Shown here in pieces: positions 1-10,214 of a stretch of 38,573 bases of DNA. Source of the DNA: Chara braunii. Its lineage: Eukaryota > Streptophyta > Charophyceae > Charales > Characeae. Location: assembly GCA_003427395.1 (NCBI GenBank), contig BFEA01000650.1, positions 12,289 through 50,861 of the forward strand, in the 5' to 3' direction. Positions within the stretch are counted from its first letter, which is position 1; every line of letters begins with the position of its first letter. A program made the position numbers and the translations under genes. Below the pieces are notes generated by a model. It did no database searches, had not been told where the DNA came from, and saw only the letters and a list, made by a program, of their open reading frames with translations.

Positions 1-173
1 TTTTCAAATTTTGCATCTTCATTTTTTTAAAACACCTCATTTCCCTGCGAAAAACAGAAATTCATTTCCAAAAAAAATTAAAAATACAGGTCAACTCAGG
101 AACCATATATCTCATTATAAAAAATGAAAAAAAAAATCCTTTCTTTTTTTTATATATATATATATATTTTTTG

Positions 174-474
174 TTTAAATCTAGGCTACCAGAGTGGTCC
201 GAGGTCACTTGCCCGACCGGGCCAAAAACAATAAAAATAATAAAAATAATAAAATATTTTTATAATTTTTTTTTTTTTCTAAATTTGGTGCAGAATTTCG
301 ATGTGACCCTGGGGCAAAAGTTGTTCAGTTTATTTTTCTGCATAACTTTTTTTTTTTTTAATTCGGATTTTTTTTTTTTTATTATTATTTTTTTTTAATT
401 GGGACCTTCCCTGGTCCTTGCACGGGCTGGCCACCGGGACCCGGGCGGCCCGGCTGGTAGCCTAGGTTTAAATC
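174..474. mobile_element. MITE-like inverted-repeat element, about 300 bp
   Basis: CTAGGCTACCAG at 181-192 is perfectly complementary to CTGGTAGCCTAG at 454-465. Outside these, TTTAAATC occurs at 174-181 and again at 467-474, which reads as a possible 8-bp target duplication. Because TTTAAA is itself palindromic, these bases could instead be part of the inverted repeat. The interior has GC-rich ends and a T-rich core with no coding capacity. Short length, terminal inverted repeats and a possible 8-bp duplication suggest a non-autonomous DNA transposon, perhaps hAT-like; the superfamily is uncertain. Confidence 0.55.
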
Positions 475-701
475 GAATTTAGTTTTTGATTTTTTAAAAA
501 TAACACCGAATTCATGAAACCTAACAAAACGACAAAACCTAACGTTTTTTATAGAATGAAAAAGTACAACATCAAACTGTTATTTTTGACACATAAAAGA
601 TAATATTTTTAACTGTGTCTCGGGAAAGGATGCAAAAAAAAGGGCAAAAAGTCTAGCAATTCTTAAAATATGAAAAAAAAATATTTTTAGCAAAGAGCGT
701 G

Positions 702-1172
702 TTATAGGACTATAAATTGTTCTTAGTAGATTGACAAAAAACAGAGCGTAAACAAGACAATCTTTAAAAACTCAAAATATATACAAAAAAAACACAGTTT
801 TAATGAGTACTCATTTATAGAACTATAAGTCATTTTCAGTACTTGGTAAAAACCAAAATCTGTGAAAACTAATTTATAGATCTATAAATCATATAAGTCA
901 TTTTTTGAGCCTATTGTAAAACCCTTGTCAAAAAATATATGTTATGTAAAAGACGAATTCAAACAACTTTTGCCTCGGAAACATCTTCAAATTCTTAACC
1001 AACCACGATTTAAAATTAAGAAATAATAAAATATTTTAATAAAAAATTATATATCCGTTCATGTATGAGAGAACATATTCAAGCGAACGTATTCTTAAAA
1101 AGAACAACATATGGCGTGTCTGGGGGACCCTCCAATACGTTCATCATGTTGCATACCTTATAAAACTATAAA
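702..1172. repeat. Dispersed TTATAG-NN-CTATAA palindromes
   Basis: Short palindromes TTATAG-NN-CTATAA occur at 702-715, 815-828 and 873-888 (extended there to TTTATAG-AT-CTATAAA), with a degenerate one at 1159-1172. The second and third are followed by similar GTCATTTT-like sequence, so they may be diverged copies of a short repeat. Function is unknown, and chance is possible in such AT-rich DNA. Confidence 0.35.
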
Positions 1173-1716
1173 TATGATTTCTTTAAATAAAGGAAAAAAA
1201 TAGAATATTTTGGTTCATGAAGAAACAGTGTTTTGGAAGGTAGTGATTTTCTGTAAAAAAAACTGCTTTTCTCCTCACCACTTCGAGTGGTTTTGAAAAA
1301 CTGGTTTTTATTTAATTTTTTGCGGATCTTTAACTTCACCTAGAATTTTGTTGATGTAGGAGGCCTGAAAAACATACTATGAGAATCTTTGAAAATTTTC
1401 GTGCAAACCTAACAATTTGTTTTGTTAGGTTTTCATTAATTCTATGTTAAATCTTAAACAAAGTCAGATTCAAAAAAAAAAAAAAAGGAGTGTAGGGTTT
1501 TAGGGTTTTCCAAGCCCAACACCGCCATTTTTATTTTTTTTTACGTATGTTTAGGGGTATTTTTTTTTTTTTAAAACCAGGCCGCGGATTTTGCCTTATT
1601 GCCGCGGCCGTGGCCGAAATGCCCGNGGCCTAGGCCGCGGGTGTCACATAGCCCGTAGCCCATGGGCCAGGGACGATAGACACGATGGTTGAAGAAATGG
1701 AAGGGCAAGGAGTACG

Positions 1717-2096
1717 GTAGCCACCACTGAAGAAGTTGCGGAACTTATCCCGCTCGACCAATACGTGGCATTGGGTTACCCGGGATTAGGAATGATCGGA
1801 ACCATCTGACCTGCGAATGAACAGCGTGAGATGGTCGAATGGAAACCTTCTCCGAGAGAAATGGAGTCGAGCGGTCCTACCTTCGTCAATGGAGAGATCG
1901 ACGTGTTGGACATCGTTCGAGCTCTAGATCACCGAATTCCTTTACCTATTGGGCACCTGCTGTATATATAAGAGCAAGCCAATGAGCGCATGCTACAACA
2001 TTGCAAAGCAAACAGGAAACGATTTGCTCTCGCCAAATCGGCGACTCAGAAAGGAAAAGCCTCGGCCCTCAAAGACGGGTCCGACGTTCCTAGCAC
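1717..2096 (+). pseudogene. Gag C-terminus / gag-pol linker remnant
   Basis: Reading from 1717, a degenerate frame runs up to the protease. It contains a segment resembling the linker before the protease in some Ty3/gypsy polyproteins: an acidic stretch around DVLDIVRALDH followed by a basic HCKANRKRF-like stretch. At least two in-frame stops interrupt it, and its end is in a different frame from the protease. No CCHC zinc knuckle is seen. The assignment rests on position directly upstream of the protease and on the absence of another explanation. Confidence 0.45.
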
Positions 2097-2648
2097 TTGA
2101 ACCCGATACGGTTAGGAATACTCCAAAAAAATTATCATTTTTTGCGAATTAATGTCATTCCGTGGAAATTATCGGAATGTGATATCGAGGTATGGGGAAT
2201 ACCCTACAACGCTATTATCGATTCGGGAGCTGCGGTACTCGCTATTTCATTGAGAGTTGTAGAACGAGCAGGAAGAAGGAAGGATCTGATCACCTTCATG
2301 GAAGGGGATCATCTTGTTTCAGTAGACGAGGATAAAATTAAAGCGGTAGGAAAAATGACGAATGCCGCGTTTCGATTAGGAAAAGCTCATGCTCTATGAG
2401 ACATTATAGTATTGGATGTGAACACCTACCATGTCCTACTAGGATTACCTGCCCTCACAACCTTGTGGGCGAATCTGGATTTTGACAAGCGATCCGTTAT
2501 CCTTCGGAACACGGGCGAAAAGTCGTACGTTGTTCCGATGCGGCTGACTCTTCGAACCACGCCGCCCTCGACTCAGAAACCCCCGCCTGGAATCAAAGGA
2601 CCCCTCCGGGTGATCACCTGGAAAGAACCAATCGACGAATCGGATTAA
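2097..2648 (+). pseudogene. pol: Retropepsin-like aspartic protease, interrupted
   Basis: The active-site motif DSGA is encoded at 2220-2231, preceded by hydrophobic residues (AII) and followed by AVLAIS, as in retrotransposon aspartic proteases that cleave the Gag-Pol polyprotein. Downstream, in the same frame, VLLGLPAL matches the conserved late LLG(L/M) segment of the fold. A TGA at 2397-2399 splits the frame, which then continues to a TAA at 2646-2648. The first ATG shown is probably not a real start, because in the intact element this domain would be internal to a polyprotein. The stop makes this a pseudogene unless read through. It lies directly upstream of the reverse transcriptase, as expected. 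Confidence 0.8.
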
Positions 2649-3148
2649 AAGGGAAAGGAATTGAAGCTACCGAGTGACTCTGACAGAGGAGACGTAGTTG
2701 TTCCTGTGATACACGGTATGGCTCAACAACTGATTCGTTACGACGTTACCCCATCCGACAGAAGACCACAAAAACGTTCGTCCTTACGATAAGAAATTTA
2801 CAACGAACGCGCACGTTAATCTTAGGGAAACCGCTCGTACTAATATCCCGGATGCTTGACTCTTTGGAACCCCCTCGGACCCTGTACGAAGCCACTGCCC
2901 CGCTTCTTTCAAGATATAGGGACAAGGGAGCATTTTGTGACATCACAGGGTTACCTCGTTCCTTGCTGTCTTCCGGAAAGGAGGTGCGATTATTACGGCA
3001 GGGGGATGAAGGCGAAGCTTTGGAACCCCCTTGATGAGACGACTCTACACCGTATGAGATCGGAATCAAATCGTCGAGGCACCAGTGTGCTGGCAGGATA
3101 TCAGCGATGGCGTGACCCCGGAATAACACGTGGTCATTCGAAAGGAAG

Positions 3149-4084
3149 ATGCTCAGATGGTCATCACCGTGTTTTCCTGGCGTTCGGACAACTCCTTTAT
3201 CTCTGCTCCTCTGCGGAGAGCAGCCTCAGAATAGGAACGAAGTACGTGACGGTTACCATACATGGACAGCCCTACAAGCTACATGTGCCTCACTGCAGCC
3301 TCAGTTTGTACCTAATGAAACTCATCGATTGATTGCGGATATTCTGACTGAATATCAAGGAGCGATCAGCGTAACAGATACGGATATCGGACTGTCCTTA
3401 GTCATTCAACACGAAATTCAGACCGGAACACACCTGTCGATTCACTGTAAACCATACCGATATTCTCTCGCGGAACGGAAAGTAGCACTACAAAGAATCA
3501 AAGAATTTGAGGCTAACGGATGGATCGAACCGACAACCGGACCCTGGTCGTTTCCCGTGGTCTTAGTCTTGATGAAAAATGGGTCGATCCGCATTTGCAT
3601 TGATTACAGAAAGCTGAATGATATCACGATTAAACATGTGTACCCCCTTCCCCGGATTGATGATCTGTTGGATCCGATTGGGTGTGCTAAGTACTTCAGT
3701 AAGTTTGATATTCGCCATGGGTTTCATCATATTCTGGTCAAAGAGGAGGATCGACCGAAGACAGCCTTTGTGTTATTTGAGGGCACCTGGCAGTGGGTCC
3801 GTTGCCCAATGGGAAGTTGCAATGCACCAGCTACTTTTCAAAGAGCGATGAACGTCACATTTCAAAATTTTGTCAACAAGACCAGGCTAACTCAGGGCGT
3901 GGTTAATTTCAGCGTCATTGTGTACATGGACAACATCCTGGTCTACTCGGAATCATTCCACGGGCATGCACAATATGTCGAATGGACACTTGGGGCGTTG
4001 CAGGATGCGGGCTTCAAGATTGCGTTGGAGAAAAGTGAGTTTTTCCTTTCGGAAATCTCGTTCCTGGGGTACATGGTGACCTAG
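3149..4084 (+). pseudogene. pol: Ty3/gypsy reverse transcriptase, inactive
   Basis: One frame covers fingers and palm. The template-grip segment (ICIDYRKLND), the first catalytic aspartate in FSKFDIRHG (codon 3707-3709), the CNAPATFQR motif, and the catalytic box in VIVYMDN at 3923-3934 are all visible. The usual Ty3/gypsy box is Y(L/M)DD, so the second aspartate is replaced by asparagine and activity should be lost. A TAG at 4082-4084 ends the frame after the SFLGYMV motif, where thumb and RNase H would normally follow in the same polyprotein. Bases 2649-3148 upstream are a frameshifted protease-RT linker. These are clear family marks of a dead copy. Confidence 0.9.
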
Positions 4085-4772
4085 GGAGGCTTACGACAGG
4101 ATTCGAGAAAGGTCGCGGCCGTTCGGGATGCCCCCACACCTACGACATTGACACAAGTCCAGGCCTTTTTGGGACTGGCCTCATAATATCGTCGATTTAG
4201 CAAGGGTTTTGCAGCAATCGCCCGGTCTGTAACGAATCTTGTACGGAAGGACCAACTGCTGAGTTGGGATGCCGAGTGTGAACGGACCTTTGTCACCTTG
4301 AAGGAGGCTTTGGCCACGACACCTCTTTTGATTCGGCCTGACCCGGGGAAACAATTCATACTCATTACGGACTGGCAGCCCGAAGCAATCTCCGCTATTT
4401 TCGCTCAGAAGGGGAAAGACGTCCGCGAACACGTCATCGAATACGCTTCACGCACGGTGTCAGTCTACTTGACGAAAGAAGAAACGATTCGGTTCCTCAA
4501 GGAGAGTGCTACGAGGTTGTCTGGGGGATTCAACACTTTCATCCGTATTTGTACGGACCGAAGTTCCTCCTCGTCACGGACCATGAGCCCCTGCTGGCTC
4601 TCAAGAGGCTTACCAACTACACGGGCATGATCGGATGATGGGCTGTGCGACTGCAAGAATATGATTTCGATATCGTCCACTAGAAGACAGAGGATCACGG
4701 TAAGTTGGTAACGCTGACGGACTGACACGATTGTACCGGCCGAGCAGGGTGGCCAAGGGTGAAGAGATCACA
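4085..4772 (+). pseudogene. pol: RT thumb/connection and RNase H, broken and interrupted
   Basis: After the TAG that ends the RT frame, sequence continues with the typical connection (VQAFLGLA, stop, YRRFSKGFA), with a TAA near 4184. RNase H begins near 4350: its first catalytic-type aspartate is in LITDWQPEA (codon 4370-4372), and HVIEYASRT follows. Near 4500 the frame shifts; in the new frame FHPYLYGPKF and VTDHEPLLALKRL are recognisable, then further stops. The domain normally removes RNA from RNA-DNA hybrids during reverse transcription. It is cut by the giant insertion at 4773 just past a RLYRP-like end of the domain. Confidence 0.8.
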
Positions 4773-4776
4773 CCGT
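4773..4776. repeat. Target-site duplication CCGT, left copy
   Basis: CCGT directly precedes the TG that starts the 5' LTR. The same four bases follow the terminal CA of the 3' LTR at 36950-36953. A 4-bp duplication is normal for Ty3/gypsy-class integrases. Because the preceding CA matches the LTR end, a 6-bp reading (CACCGT) cannot be excluded. Confidence 0.8.
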
Positions 4777-4783
4777 TGTCGAC

Positions 4784-4809
4784 GCGAATACCCTTACAAG
4801 GGTATCCGC
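4784..4809. other. LTR-terminal hairpin
   Basis: Seven bases inside the LTR start, GCGAATACCCTT (4784-4795) faces AAGGGTATCCGC (4798-4809) across the spacer AC, pairing at 11 of 12 positions. The same hairpin is at 29417-29442 in the 3' LTR. The sister LTR has it at 18307-18336 with the inner arm and the AC spacer kept but the outer arm changed on both sides. Confidence 0.75.
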
Positions 4810-7800
4810 CCTGTTTTTTGCAAGCGACAGAAAAATAAGGTTAAAAGTTTAAGTATTTGGCATGAGGCGCTGCTGCGCCAGTGGTTTACGATGGCTGGGC
4901 GGTTGACTAGAATAGAGAGTGTGTGGGCGCGCGGGTTTTTGGGGCGCGCGTGATTTTCTTAATTGTTGATGATTGAAAAGTCGGCGTGATCCCCGGCCGG
5001 AGTTTTTATTTTCTGATTAAGTGAGGACTAAAAGGATTATGTCTCGGTGATTGATGTGCTTGCCCGTGACCCATGCGCACGCGCGGGGATCGACATCGGC
5101 AACGAGGGGGCTTGAAGTGTTTTCAGTAGGCCGCGCGTCGCGCAGTGTCCATTTATTTAGGCGTCCGCCAGAGCCAGACCCAGACCCGGGCTTAGCCCAG
5201 TAGTTACGGCATCGGACTTTCATCTGAGACATCTAGGAGTCGAGGTTGAGCGGTGACGACACGGGAATATCCGAGTGGCGTGCGTATTTGGCGATTAAAA
5301 GTTTTTTAATAACTTTATTACCCGTCGTCGCACTCCTATTAAATTTTATGTTCCGACGTCCGCTTGACTTGGACACGATGCCGGGTTTAGTGCCCGTGGC
5401 GGCGGTCAAGGACCTTTGGGCGCGCGTCTCGTTTTTCGTTGACCCGTGGGTTCTTGGGTATTCAGGTTGCAAGCAAAATTTATTCAATTCCACCGTTTTG
5501 AAAAGACAAGCCCGAGGGTCCGACACGCGTGCGAGCCGGCGGGGGATTAGTCCACGGACCGAAAGGGACTTGAGTGGCGGGGGTTGCCGCGGGCGTATCG
5601 TTCGCCGACCATGATCTGTTGTGAGAGATTTGAGTGTGCGCATGCCCGCCGAGGCTCGAAAGAGGGACGAGCAATACGCGGGAAGAGCGGTACGGGGCAT
5701 TGTGGGGAGGCCGCTACAACGACGGCTCACCTGTGACACTTCCCTCCGCGACGGTCTTCAAGGTTCTTATTTGAATATTTGCTGCCACCATCAGGACCCG
5801 CGTCAGGCTCGACACATCGAGGGCCACGCTTAGGCAAGTAGCAGGCCCGCACCCGCTCGCTTAGTGGCCGCTTTTGGTGTGTGGGCTGCCCGTTGGGGAC
5901 CCGAAGAGAGGCAAGCGGCACAGGGCAAGAACGGCCTGGGGCACTGTAGTGGAGCCACGCAGTGCGCGGTAGGGTCGGCATGTCGTGGCCACAGTGTCGC
6001 GGCTACGTGCAGACAACTCCACGGGCTGGAGCATAGGGGCGGAACTTCCCTCAGGATGGCCGAAGCAGCGAAGGCGGGGGGGGCATCCGGTTGGACTGGT
6101 GGGACCGGTCAGGCGGTATTGGGTAGCACCAGGCAACCGTGGGCAGAGTAGTCAGCAGCGGGCGGAGTGGAGCGCTGCTGACAGAAAGAGCGGAGCAGGC
6201 GAGTGGAGTGACAGACGGCGGGCGGAGTAAAGACGCTGAGGCAGGGAAGCGAACGTAGGCACGGACTGAGTCGGAGGGAAAAGTGAAAACGAAGAAATGA
6301 ACCTAGCGCGGTTCCACGTCAGGTACGTGCAGCAAAGGAGATGCCGGAAGTTGGCTATGGCGGGGCAAAAATTAGTGTAATTGCCTATTTCTTAGTGAAA
6401 TCGGGCGGGGGTAGATGCTAGCTGGGGGTTTTAGGAGGAGGCGAGTACGGTTATGAGGTCGGAATTTGTAGAAGATTAGTAGGGACATAGCTAGGAAGAA
6501 AACCACTTGCGTGGACATGGCGACGGAGAAGAAGTGACGAAGACAGAAAGGGGAGGAAATGAGTACCTCGCTCGTTCCCGAACGGAATCGAGCGACGGAA
6601 GAGTCGGGATCGGGGTTTATGGACAGGGCGAGTTTATTGGAAGTGTCGGATTGGTGAGAGGGTTAGTAGGTTAGGAGTAAGTTGAGGAAAGCTTTGCGCA
6701 GAGGCTATGGCATGAGCGGAGGGAGAGAGAAAGAAGGGCATAACACNTTCTTCAGGGAACGGATTTGGGCGGGGAAAGAAGCGATCCCGGGGTTTTGGAC
6801 CCGGGCGAATAGAATGGGATCGTCAAATGAGGGCGAAAATTAGTAAAAGAAGAGTTAGTAAGGAAGAGATGCACCCGGGCGGCTTCCTGGCCAGGCGCAT
6901 TCAGTCGAGAAGGATTACAAGAGTGGAGAAGTAAGTTAGAGAGAGAATAGGTAGATATGATAATTAGAAGGGGAGTAGGCAGCGCCCAGAAAGGTAGTTT
7001 GAGTATGGTGGTGAATACTCCCTCGTTTTAGCGGGAGATTCATTCGACCATTTTGCCAGTCATCTCTATAGGGGGAGGGGGCTGCAGGCGGACAGTGAAG
7101 GTGGAAACTTATCTGCTACCAGGTACGCTGTCCCTTCTACCGCCGGGCTACCCTCTCTCTTCGCCCCCGGCATGTGGGTGGCAGCTTGTGTACCTGGCTG
7201 TATCCTAGCAGGAGGTTCGTTCTCAGTTCGTACTTTTGGTAGGTGCGGGAATTCACCCGTGGGATCCGGCGTAGCCCATTCCAACAGTAACAGTGAAGCG
7301 AGGCCAGCCGTGTGGTGCCAGTTTGGCCGTTGGCCGAGGGGCAGCGCGCCCACCAGATGAAGGGGCTGCGAGAAGGCTGCAGGCTGAGTGCCTGCCGGCC
7401 GCTTGGTGTATTGCACATCCTATTAGCCTACGCATGTAAGGAAGTCGGTTGTGAGAGAGCAAGTTTAGCGGTAGGCTGTAACGGTGCTCGTTCTGCGAGG
7501 TGAAGTAACTAGGCATGCTTACCTATTGGCTGACATATGACAACAAGAAAGTCGTGCCAATCCTATGTATCCCGCAGATAGGGGAGTTGGGAGTTAGCGT
7601 TATTGTGCATGGGTTTGCATCATTTGCTGTGCGTTGGCTGCTATGGGTGTTGCATATCGACACTTGGATTGTTGTACTTCGTAATGGGCATTGTGGCGCC
7701 AAGCAGCATAAAGTTGTTAAGATTGACAATGACCGGTGTCGCAGCCAGCCGACCGTGAAGGTGCAGAACCGCTTATGACCCGCGCGCTTGGGTTACGAGC

Positions 7801-8690
7801 AGTGGAGGGGAGGAGTTTGTGAAAAGAAAGGGCGAGTTGGAGGACTATATGCCCGCCTATTGACTGGCGACGCAGTGCGCTGCTTGGCCCACAGGGACGG
7901 CGAAGTGAGAAGCGAGCCATGAAGAAGAAGTGATTAGGCCTAGTTCACGGCTATGACTTGAACTGTGATCAGTACAGTTTGGGCTGCGGGGTGCGGCTGG
8001 CTGTTGAGGCAAGCCGCTGGCAGTCTCTTAGGGGCGTAAGACTGGTCGTTTCCATCGTTGCTGCTGCCGAACGCCACGAGTGAATAGTGGATTGCTCACC
8101 GGGCACCGCTTGCTGTGTCTCGTTAAAGGGTTGGAGTACGAGCCGTGTGTTTTACTGCGGTTGGTATATTTCCGTGCTGCATATATGTGAAGGGAGGGGC
8201 CTGAACCTGGGTTGGTGGCGGTCGATAGGGGCCGCGGCCTGCGAAGTGGGCGGTCTGCGGGGCCGGTGGTCTACAAACTTGGCACGGGCATACGCTACGG
8301 TTGTTGCTGCGGAGATTGATTGCAGCGCTGTTGTTGGGCGATGGTTAGGGGCGCAAGTGTAGTATAGGGAGAGTGGTTGAACTGCAAGAAAGGGGGTGGT
8401 GTTGCGAATTGAGGGGCCGCCAGGGGATTGGCATCGATATAATGACTAAAAGTTGACGAAGCTGATTGTTATTTGGCCATCATTGCGGGGCCCTCAGGCG
8501 AGTCAANGAATCAAGGCCCTCTCTCGCGAGTCTGAGAGCACCCTTCTTGTATCTGAGAGACTAAATGTTTCTTCTTCTGCCCTTCTTAATCTAAGTCTAG
8601 TCCTTTGGTTCTGNGAGGAAGGCGGCAGGAGGGATTGCAACCCGTAATCCACGCNAAGGGCTNCGTGGGAGGTTCGCCCCATCGATTGCG
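4810..8690 (+). other. GC-rich LTR interior, no supported gene
   Basis: This part of the LTR is GC-rich and purine-skewed around 6140-7000. It contains several open frames of 60-170 codons on both strands, but none shows a domain, and preservation between the two LTRs only reflects their recent duplication. A short hairpin near 7020-7035 (CTCCC facing GGGAG) lies in a segment that is recognisably conserved in the sister LTR around 21139-21170. I see no RNA gene. Confidence 0.5.
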
Positions 8691-8696
8691 GGAGCT

Positions 8697-8728
8697 CTGC
8701 CGGAACTCAGGAGGGGTTCTGGAGGCAG
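8697..8728 (+). ncRNA. Conserved covarying 32-nt hairpin in the LTR
   Basis: The order is CTGCC (8697), then GGAACTC (8702-8708), loop AGGAG, GGGTTCT (8714-8720), GGA, GGCAG (8724-8728). The outer arms pair perfectly; the inner arms pair at seven positions including G-T wobbles. The sister LTR has the same 32-base layout at 25837-25868 with a different inner stem (GGAGTTC facing GAACTCT), which still pairs. A copy is at 33378-33409. Whether it acts as RNA or DNA is unknown. Confidence 0.65.
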
Positions 8729-9010
8729 GGAATTGAAAGGTAACCATTGCTTCCCCCCTTTATATACCCATGTATAACCCCTATCTGTACATCTNCCTAT
8801 GTATTGGCTGAGTNNATTGTGTGCAGCCNTANTTTGACTCTAGTTTGACTTTCAGGAAACAAGTCAGAGTAAGTAAAGGAATGTNGGTGTAATGGCAGTT
8901 TCANTTTCTTTGATTGTCTGAAGGCAGAATTGTTTAAGAAAAAGGGATTGCATCTGGGGGAAGAGTTGGGAGAAAGGCGGTTTTGCTTGAGATTAGAAGG
9001 GTCTTATAGG

Positions 9011-9916
9011 GCCAGGCAAGGTTCCATAAGTTTGGATGGCCTGACTGCTGTGTTTACTCTGTTTTCTGAGAAGGCCAAGCTTTGTTTCTAAGATGAATGG
9101 CTTGGCCATTGTATTTACTTAATTTCGCCAGGCTTTGTTTCTAAGATGAATGACCTGACTGTTTGTTTTCTGGGGTTTTGATTGTGTAAACTTGAGGACC
9201 GGACATTGTTCAATAAGTTTGGATGGTCTGGTCTCTGTTTGTTTTTGGGTGGTTTCTGAACAGTCTTTGGGTTTTACTTATAGTACTCTGCTTTTTTTGT
9301 GCTGAGTAGAAGGGGTTGAGCTTTGTTTCTAAGATGAAGGGCTCAACTCTTTTGTTTATTTTATTCTGAGGGAGTAATTTCCGCTGAGGACAAAGCATGT
9401 TCCATAAGATTGGATAACTTTGGACTCATGCCTCACACAGATGGATCAGAGAGAAATGAACTTGGCGGACGAGCAGATATGTTCCATAAGATTGGATGGT
9501 CTGGCCTAATGCCTCGCACATGCTGGAACCCGAAAGGTTATAATTTGGCTATATCTTATTACTATTCTATTTAAGAACAGGCTGGTCAGACAGGGTCCCA
9601 TAAGATTTGGTGGTCTGATTATAGCTTATCATAAATTTGAAGAGAGTATAATTAAGAATATAACTGAAGGTAACTTTGGGCAGGCTGAGCTTTGTTTCTA
9701 AGATGAATGGCTCAGTCCTACGCTCAGCTTTTGAACACAAAGTTCAGAGAGGTATATATAATTTGGGTATTAAACTGTTCAGGGCGACTAAGCATTGTTT
9801 CTAAGATGAATGACTTAGTCATGTGCCGAAAGAATAAGAAAAGTAGTTGTGTAACCTGTTCGTGTATACTCAATGGCTGAGTCAGGCATGTTCCATAAGA
9901 TTGGATGACCTGACTT
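9011..9916 (+). ncRNA. Array of eleven covarying stem-loops (5' LTR)
   Basis: Eleven units occur at 9013-9043, 9073-9107, 9129-9157, 9197-9233, 9313-9349, 9391-9422, 9474-9503, 9584-9620, 9683-9717, 9786-9820 and 9880-9915. Each has a 19-22 base loop region of two related types, one containing TTTCTAAGATGAA and the other TTCCATAAGATTGGA. Within the loop a short inner stem (TTC/GAA or TCCA/TGGA) presents TAAGAT. The outer stems differ between units yet remain complementary: GGCCAAGC/GCTTGGCC, GACTAAG/CTTAGTC, AGTCAGG/CCTGACT, GGCTGAGC/GCTCAGTC, GACCGGAC/GTCTGGTC and others. Units 3, 6 and 7 have only 4-5 pairs here. The pattern is what selection for structure would give; transcription is inferred from LTR context. 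Confidence 0.75.
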
Positions 9917-10214
9917 TAAGCCTTATGTAAGTTGGGTACAAATGGGTAATTTACTGAGAAGACATAAACTATTGTTTGCTCAGAATTAACTTGGGAATGG
10001 TGAGAATACTTACCTTTGTGGTTTGGCCTGCATGTGACTGAGTGAGGCTACTACTTGGTATAAGTTTCAGTTTGACAGGTAGTTGCTTTAGAGGCTCACC
10101 ACGTGCTAGAGCGATAAGAGTTAGCTTCAATTTTTGCATTCTCTGAGCTAAGTTTTTTTTTCTTAGATCAAATCTTGCATTTTCTAAGATCTTTTGTTAT
10201 ACTTGGCCTTGTGT

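Larger units (their letters stand above)
1..1620. other. AT-rich non-coding flank
   Basis: This stretch is AT-rich, with long A and T runs and a (TA) run near 150-168. I see no credible coding frame. It holds the small inverted-repeat element at 174-474, several TTATAG-NN-CTATAA palindromes, and a short telomere-like GGGTTTTAGGG tract near 1496-1512. The base composition changes abruptly to GC-rich at about 1570-1680, where the decayed Ty3/gypsy element begins. No 5' LTR of that element is recognisable here, so its left end is either truncated or too decayed to see. Confidence 0.6.
1625..4772 (+). mobile_element. Decayed Ty3/gypsy retrotransposon, left half
   Basis: Pol domains appear in Ty3/gypsy order on the plus strand: gag/linker remnant, aspartic protease, reverse transcriptase, RNase H. 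In-frame stops and frameshifts break all of them. The element is interrupted at 4772/4773 by the giant LTR element and resumes at 36954 with a linker and integrase. When the insert and one copy of CCGT are left out, one reading frame runs across the junction, which shows that both halves belong to one older element. Integrase lying after RNase H is the diagnostic Ty3/gypsy order. The left end is approximate. Confidence 0.85.

Noticed and set aside
2746-3129. 127-codon minus-strand frame
   Set aside because: It is antisense to the pol linker region of the decayed Ty3/gypsy element and has no domain.
5246-7778. Several open frames of 80-170 codons in the GC-rich part of the LTR, repeated in the second LTR
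   Set aside because: They overlap on both strands, show no domain, and their repetition only reflects the LTR duplication. The diverged sister LTR does not keep matching frames.
9011-9916. CRISPR-like regular repeats
   Set aside because: Spacing is irregular, the conserved part is the loop and not a direct repeat with unique spacers, and the setting is a eukaryotic LTR.
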